Shown in pieces: positions 4,726 to 7,826 of a stretch of DNA of 7,826 bases; position 1 is the stretch's first letter, and every line of letters begins with the position of its first letter. The notes under the pieces were generated by a model. That model had not been told where the DNA came from and ran no database searches. It saw only the letters and a program-made list of their open reading frames with translations. Position numbers and translations under genes: made by a program. The DNA is taken from the NCBI GenBank assembly GCA_025450955.1, contig JANWLJ010000231.1, forward strand, positions 1-7,826, given 5' to 3'. The DNA comes from Polyangium sp. (in: bacteria) (GTDB lineage: Bacteria > Myxococcota_A > Polyangia > Palsa-1104).

Positions 4726-6411
4726 GTGCACGCTCTTTTGCGCCTGCGCGTCCTTACGGCCTTGAGCGTCGCCTTGTCCGGGGCCATGGTCGCCGGCTGC
4801 GGAAATCGCCCGGCGGCGCGACAGTGCATGACCATGGGCGCGGGGCCACTCGCGACCGCGGCCGCGCAGCTGCGGGTCGACGTCTACCCTGCGGGCGTCG
4901 CCTGCGACGGAATCACCGTCGCTGCCGGCGCGGGCGCGCCGAGCTTGTCGATGAGCTTCGCCGAGGGCGCGCCGATCGCGCTCGATCTCTCGCCCGGGCG
5001 CCACACGGTGGTCTTGACCGCGTTCAGCGACGGCGCCGCGACGATGGTGATCGGCGGCGCCTGCACCGACGCCGATTTCCAACCCGGCCAGGCGGTGTGC
5101 CTCGACCTCACGCTCGCGCCCGCGCCCGACGGTGGAAACGAGCTCGGCCCGACCGATCTCTCGATCGACTTCGGAATGGATCTGTCGGTGTGCCAGGGCG
5201 CGGCCTGTCCGTGCACCGCGGCGCCGAACGATAGCTGCGGGCTCGGCCAGTTCTGCGACGTCGATGCGCGCTGCGCGCCCGGCTGCAAGGACAACGCCGA
5301 CTGCACCGCGACGCCCGACGGCGGCGTCACCGACGGGGGCGCGAGCAACACGCCGATCTGCGACACCGCGCGCCACAGCTGCGTGCAGTGCCTGGCGCAG
5401 AGCGATTGCCCGCTCGGAAAGCTGTGCAGCGCGTCCGGCTTTTGCGTCGACGGCTGCGACCCCAGCGTCGGCAAGGGCTGCGCGGCGGGGTCGACCTGCT
5501 GTAGCAAGCTGTGCGTCAACCTGCAGAGCGACATCTCGAACTGCGGCGGCTGCGGCCGCGCCTGCGGGACCACCGGCGTGGTGACCGCGCGCTGCTCCTC
5601 GGGGCTGTGCAGCTCGACCTGCGTGAGCGGCGCCGGCAACTGCATCAAACCGGCGGCGCCGACGCCCGACGACGGTTGCGAAACGAACATCGGCACCAAC
5701 GTCGACAACTGCGGCGCCTGCGGTCGCCCGTGCAGCGCCACCAACGTGAGCACGCGCCAGTGCAGCGCCGGCCTCTGCACCTCGAGCTGCGCCACCGGAT
5801 TCGGCAACTGCTCGACCCCGGCCGCGCCGAGCGCCGACAACGGCTGCGAGACCAACACCACCAGCGACGTGAACCACTGTAATGGCTGCGCGACCTCCTG
5901 CTCGGCGCCGCCGAACGGCGCGCCGGTCTGCGCCGCGTCGATGTGCGGCCTCGGCGCGTGCAAGACCGGCTTTTACGACTGCGACGGCGCCGCCGGCAAC
6001 GGCTGCGAGTGCGGCACCAGCTGCTGCATCAATCCGATCACCATGGCGCAGGGCTGCCTCGTCACCGCGCACACCAACGGGATCGGCGGTAACTACTCCG
6101 ACTGTTTTCCCATCGGCAAGCCGGGCGATAACACCACCTACAATCAACAAATGGCGCTCGACGCGGCCAACAGCGACACCAGCCAGACCGGCACCGTCGG
6201 CACCGGCTACTATTGCGGCAGCAGCATGAGCCACACTCAGGATCAGGTCTGCAAGACTGCCGGCGACGGCACCACCGGAACCTGCACCTGCTGGACCTAC
6301 GCTGGAAACGGCGCCGGCAGTGGAACGGCCGGGCATATGTACGCTTCGAGCGGTGTCAGCGGCGACAGCGGGTGTTTCTGCGTCACCACCTCCGCCAATC
6401 CCTGGAACTGA
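4726..6411 (+). CDS. Cys-rich repeat lipoprotein
   Basis: Predicted envelope or surface lipoprotein of 561 residues with 59 Cys (about 10%). GTG 4726 starts a lipoprotein signal peptide: Arg at 6 and 8, a hydrophobic core, and lipobox VAGC with the lipidated Cys25. Residues 48-132 form a likely beta-sandwich. Residues 133-155 are a Gly/Asp-rich linker. Residues 156-263 hold irregular Cys clusters (DSCGLGQFCDVDARC, QSDCPLGKLCSASGFC, STCCSKLC). Three 56-residue units then follow from 272, each opening with NCGxCGxxC or a variant and ending near DGCETN. Residues 430-561 form a different, Gly/Thr/Ser-rich module with four CxC or CC pairs, including CTCW (520-523) and CFC (550-552), and a terminal Trp-Asn. 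Disulfide bonding and exposure are inferred from composition. The architecture is typical of myxobacterial surface proteins; no enzyme motif is seen. It is divergent from the TPR-like protein and 90 bp before the kinase. Confidence 0.85.
   Translation: MHALLRLRVLTALSVALSGAMVAGCGNRPAARQCMTMGAGPLATAAAQLRVDVYPAGVACDGITVAAGAGAPSLSMSFAEGAPIALDLSPGRHTVVLTAFSDGAATMVIGGACTDADFQPGQAVCLDLTLAPAPDGGNELGPTDLSIDFGMDLSVCQGAACPCTAAPNDSCGLGQFCDVDARCAPGCKDNADCTATPDGGVTDGGASNTPICDTARHSCVQCLAQSDCPLGKLCSASGFCVDGCDPSVGKGCAAGSTCCSKLCVNLQSDISNCGGCGRACGTTGVVTARCSSGLCSSTCVSGAGNCIKPAAPTPDDGCETNIGTNVDNCGACGRPCSATNVSTRQCSAGLCTSSCATGFGNCSTPAAPSADNGCETNTTSDVNHCNGCATSCSAPPNGAPVCAASMCGLGACKTGFYDCDGAAGNGCECGTSCCINPITMAQGCLVTAHTNGIGGNYSDCFPIGKPGDNTTYNQQMALDAANSDTSQTGTVGTGYYCGSSMSHTQDQVCKTAGDGTTGTCTCWTYAGNGAGSGTAGHMYASSGVSGDSGCFCVTTSANPWN
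5539..6012 (+). repeat. tandem 56-residue (168-bp) Cys repeat inside the lipoprotein gene
   Basis: Units run 5539-5706, 5707-5874 and 5875-6012, the last one shortened. Cys positions repeat with an exact 56-residue step: 273/329/385, 276/332/388, 280/336/392, 290/346/402 and 295/351/407. Cys 299/355/412 and 306/362/419 show a one-residue insertion in unit 3. The first two units are alike throughout, sharing NCG(G/A)CGR(A/P)C and the (A/S)APxxDxGCETN end, while the third keeps only the Cys frame. The pattern indicates duplication followed by divergence of unit 3. Confidence 0.85.
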
Positions 6412-6462
6412 AGCCCGTTGTGATGTGAGGCGAGGTGCGCCGCTTGTCGGGGGTGTTGCGTA

Positions 6463-6491
6463 TTGATCGGGTCGGACGGGGGCGATACGCT
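6463..6491 (+). promoter_or_regulatory. weak candidate promoter for the protein kinase
   Basis: TTGATC (6463-6468) and TACGCT (6486-6491) are 17 bases apart in the 90-bp gap after the lipoprotein gene. The -35 matches four of six consensus bases and the -10 three of six. Initiation near 6498 would leave a leader of about four bases. No terminator hairpin for the lipoprotein gene is seen in the same gap, so read-through into the kinase is possible. Confidence 0.25.
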
Positions 6492-6501
6492 AGAAGACCT
6501 G

Positions 6502-7826
6502 GTGACGCCGCCCGCAACACCGCCCGCGCCCAAGGGGGGGCCCAAGGCGCCCGCGGACGTGGTGTCGGGTTCGCGGCTCGGCAAGTACGAGATCGTCAAG
6601 CGCCTGGCCACCGGCGGAATGGCCGAGATTTTTTTGGCGCGGGTCTCGGGGCTGCCGGGCTTTCAGAAGATGGTGGTGATCAAGCGGATCCTGCCGCAGC
6701 TCGCCACCAAGAGCGACTTCATCGAGATGTTTCTCGACGAGGCGCGGATCGCGGCGACCCTCCAGCACCCGAACGTGGTGCAGATGTACGACGTCGGCGT
6801 CGTCGACGGAAACTACTTCATCGCGATGGAGTACCTGCACGGCGAGGACGTGCGCTCGCTGATGAAGGCGCTCTATAAAAAAGAAGAGAAGCTGCCGCTC
6901 GAGCACGCGCTCAACATCCTCATCGGCATCTCGTCGGGGCTGCACTACGCGCACGAGAAGGTCGGCTTCGACGGCAAGCCGCTCAACATCGTCCATCGCG
7001 ACGTCACGCCGCAGAACATCATCGTCACCTACGAAGGCGGGGTGAAGCTGCTCGATTTCGGGATCGCCAAGGCCTCGAACCGTTTTGGCGAGACCCGCTT
7101 CGGCACGCTCAAGGGCAAGGTGCCGTATATGAGCCCGGAGCAGTGCCGCGGCGATCCGCTCGATCGGCGCTCGGATATTTTTTCCCTCGGGATCATGCTC
7201 TACGAGCTCACGCTCGGGCGGCGGCTCTATCGCGGCAAGAGCGACTTCGAGATCTTGAAGCAGATCGTCGAGGGGACGGTGACCCCGCCGAGCGAGCTCG
7301 ATCCCGGCTATCCGCCGGCGCTCGAGAAGATCGTCCTGCGCGCGCTCGAGAAGGAGCGCGACAAACGCTTTCAGACCGCCCGCGAGCTGCAGGCCGAGCT
7401 CGAGGCCCTGGTGCGCGAGGGGCGGCTGTACGTCTCGCCGATCGCGCTGCAGCAGTTCATGGAGCAGGTGTTCGGGCCGAAGATCGAAGCCTGGCGCGAA
7501 GCGCAGTCGCTCGGAAAATCGCTCGACGATCACCTGCGTGAAGCGCCGGCCGCGGCGAGCGAGGAGCCCCTCGACGACGAAGAGCTCGAAGAGATCGACG
7601 AGGCGGCGGCGGCGGCCGAGGAGGCGGCGGCGCGCGAGCGGGCGGCGTTCGCGGCGTCGCTCGAAAAATCCTCGACACCGTCGAGCGGCGTGTCGCGGCC
7701 GGGCGAGAGTGGCTCGTCGTCCCTCGCCGCCGGGCGGCCGAGGCGCGCACTGCCGATCGCGCTCGCGGCGGTGGGCGTGCTCGCGCTCGGCGGCGTGGCG
7801 AGCTGGAAGCTCACGCGGCGCGCGCC
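6502..7826 (+). CDS. membrane-anchored Hanks-type Ser/Thr protein kinase (partial, C-terminus beyond right edge)
   Basis: Signal-transducing kinase that phosphorylates Ser/Thr on target proteins, with its catalytic domain in the cytosol. The window shows 441 codons. The kinase domain spans about residues 29-305: Gly-rich loop RLATGGMAEIFLA (34-46), ATP-binding Lys61 in VVIKR, helix-C Glu80, catalytic loop HRDVTPQN (165-172, Asp167 and Asn172), DFG (185-187), SPEQ (211-214) in place of APE, and SDIFSLGIMLYEL (224-236). The Lys of the standard HRDLKPxN loop is Thr169, a variant common among myxobacterial kinases. Residues 306-350 are a helical extension, 352-383 an acidic, Ala-rich low-complexity stretch encoded by GCG/GAG runs, and 389-415 a Ser/Gly/Arg linker before a membrane helix at about 416-436. 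An extracytoplasmic sensor or PEGA/TPR region may follow off the window. GTG 6502 is preceded by a weak AGAAGA-type site; the frame is open back to 6424, so a slightly earlier start (TTG 6463) is possible. Confidence 0.93.
   Translation, partial: MTPPATPPAPKGGPKAPADVVSGSRLGKYEIVKRLATGGMAEIFLARVSGLPGFQKMVVIKRILPQLATKSDFIEMFLDEARIAATLQHPNVVQMYDVGVVDGNYFIAMEYLHGEDVRSLMKALYKKEEKLPLEHALNILIGISSGLHYAHEKVGFDGKPLNIVHRDVTPQNIIVTYEGGVKLLDFGIAKASNRFGETRFGTLKGKVPYMSPEQCRGDPLDRRSDIFSLGIMLYELTLGRRLYRGKSDFEILKQIVEGTVTPPSELDPGYPPALEKIVLRALEKERDKRFQTARELQAELEALVREGRLYVSPIALQQFMEQVFGPKIEAWREAQSLGKSLDDHLREAPAAASEEPLDDEELEEIDEAAAAAEEAAARERAAFAASLEKSSTPSSGVSRPGESGSSSLAAGRPRRALPIALAAVGVLALGGVASWKLTRRA

Noticed and set aside
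4663..6336. A 557-codon open frame on the minus strand opposite the lipoprotein, plus a second 359-codon frame at 4884-5963
   Set aside because: Composition is repetitive Ala/Gly/Arg or Pro/Gln/Ser with no domain. Both mirror the Cys-rich repeat gene on the plus strand, which has a signal peptide, a lipobox and periodic Cys.
6435..6878. A 147-codon plus-strand frame overlapping the start of the kinase
   Set aside because: It is the -1 frame of the kinase gene. The kinase frame has all conserved motifs, and this one is Arg/Ala/Gly-rich noise, relevant only as the possible slippage frame noted above.
1..7826. A defence system, mobile element, CRISPR array or biosynthetic cluster
   Set aside because: No transposase, integrase, nuclease, helicase, toxin pair, direct-repeat array or synthase motif was found on either strand. 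The genes are housekeeping, metabolic and envelope/signalling.

Overview
The window is a densely coding, very GC-rich chromosomal segment. GC-rich third codon positions, a Cys-rich lipoprotein with repeated DGCETN / NCGxCG motifs, a Hanks-type kinase with an HRDVTPQN catalytic loop, and TPR-plus-C-terminal-helix envelope proteins together suggest Myxococcota (Polyangia-like). This is inferred from protein style; there is no rRNA or other phylogenetic marker beyond hisS.

Layout, left to right. (1) A glycerate 2-kinase (DUF4147 family) on the minus strand, cut by the left edge (1-774). (2) Divergent from it, a leucine-dehydrogenase-family amino acid dehydrogenase (865-1932, plus), with the best promoter in the window and a clear ribosome binding site. 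(3) A small exported protein of unknown function (1989-2423, plus), whose Cys-containing segment resembles the linker before OmpA domains. (4) Converging on it with a 14-bp overlap, hisS (2410-3693, minus), encoding an archaeal/eukaryal-type histidyl-tRNA synthetase. (5) Upstream of hisS on the same strand, a TPR-like envelope protein with signal peptide and C-terminal membrane helix (3759-4658). (6) Divergent from it across a 67-bp region holding two perfect inverted repeats, a 561-residue Cys-rich lipoprotein (4726-6411, plus) with a 56-residue repeat. (7) A membrane-anchored Ser/Thr protein kinase (6502 to the right edge, plus), cut before its C-terminal part.

The left part is metabolic or housekeeping (glycerate phosphorylation, amino acid deamination, tRNA charging). 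The right part is envelope and signalling (TPR protein, lipoprotein, kinase). Nothing ties all seven genes into one pathway. The kinase and lipoprotein share a strand and the TPR protein is divergent from the lipoprotein, so a surface-sensing link is possible but unsupported beyond proximity.

All intergenic gaps are under 100 bp, so no stretch of 300 bases lacks a gene. I see no RNA genes, CRISPR arrays, insertion sequences, integrases or attachment sites, and no defence system. The points most worth a second look are the substrate pocket of the dehydrogenase, the repeat and C-terminal module of the lipoprotein, the paired inverted repeats in the 4659-4725 divergent region, and the possible leaderless starts.
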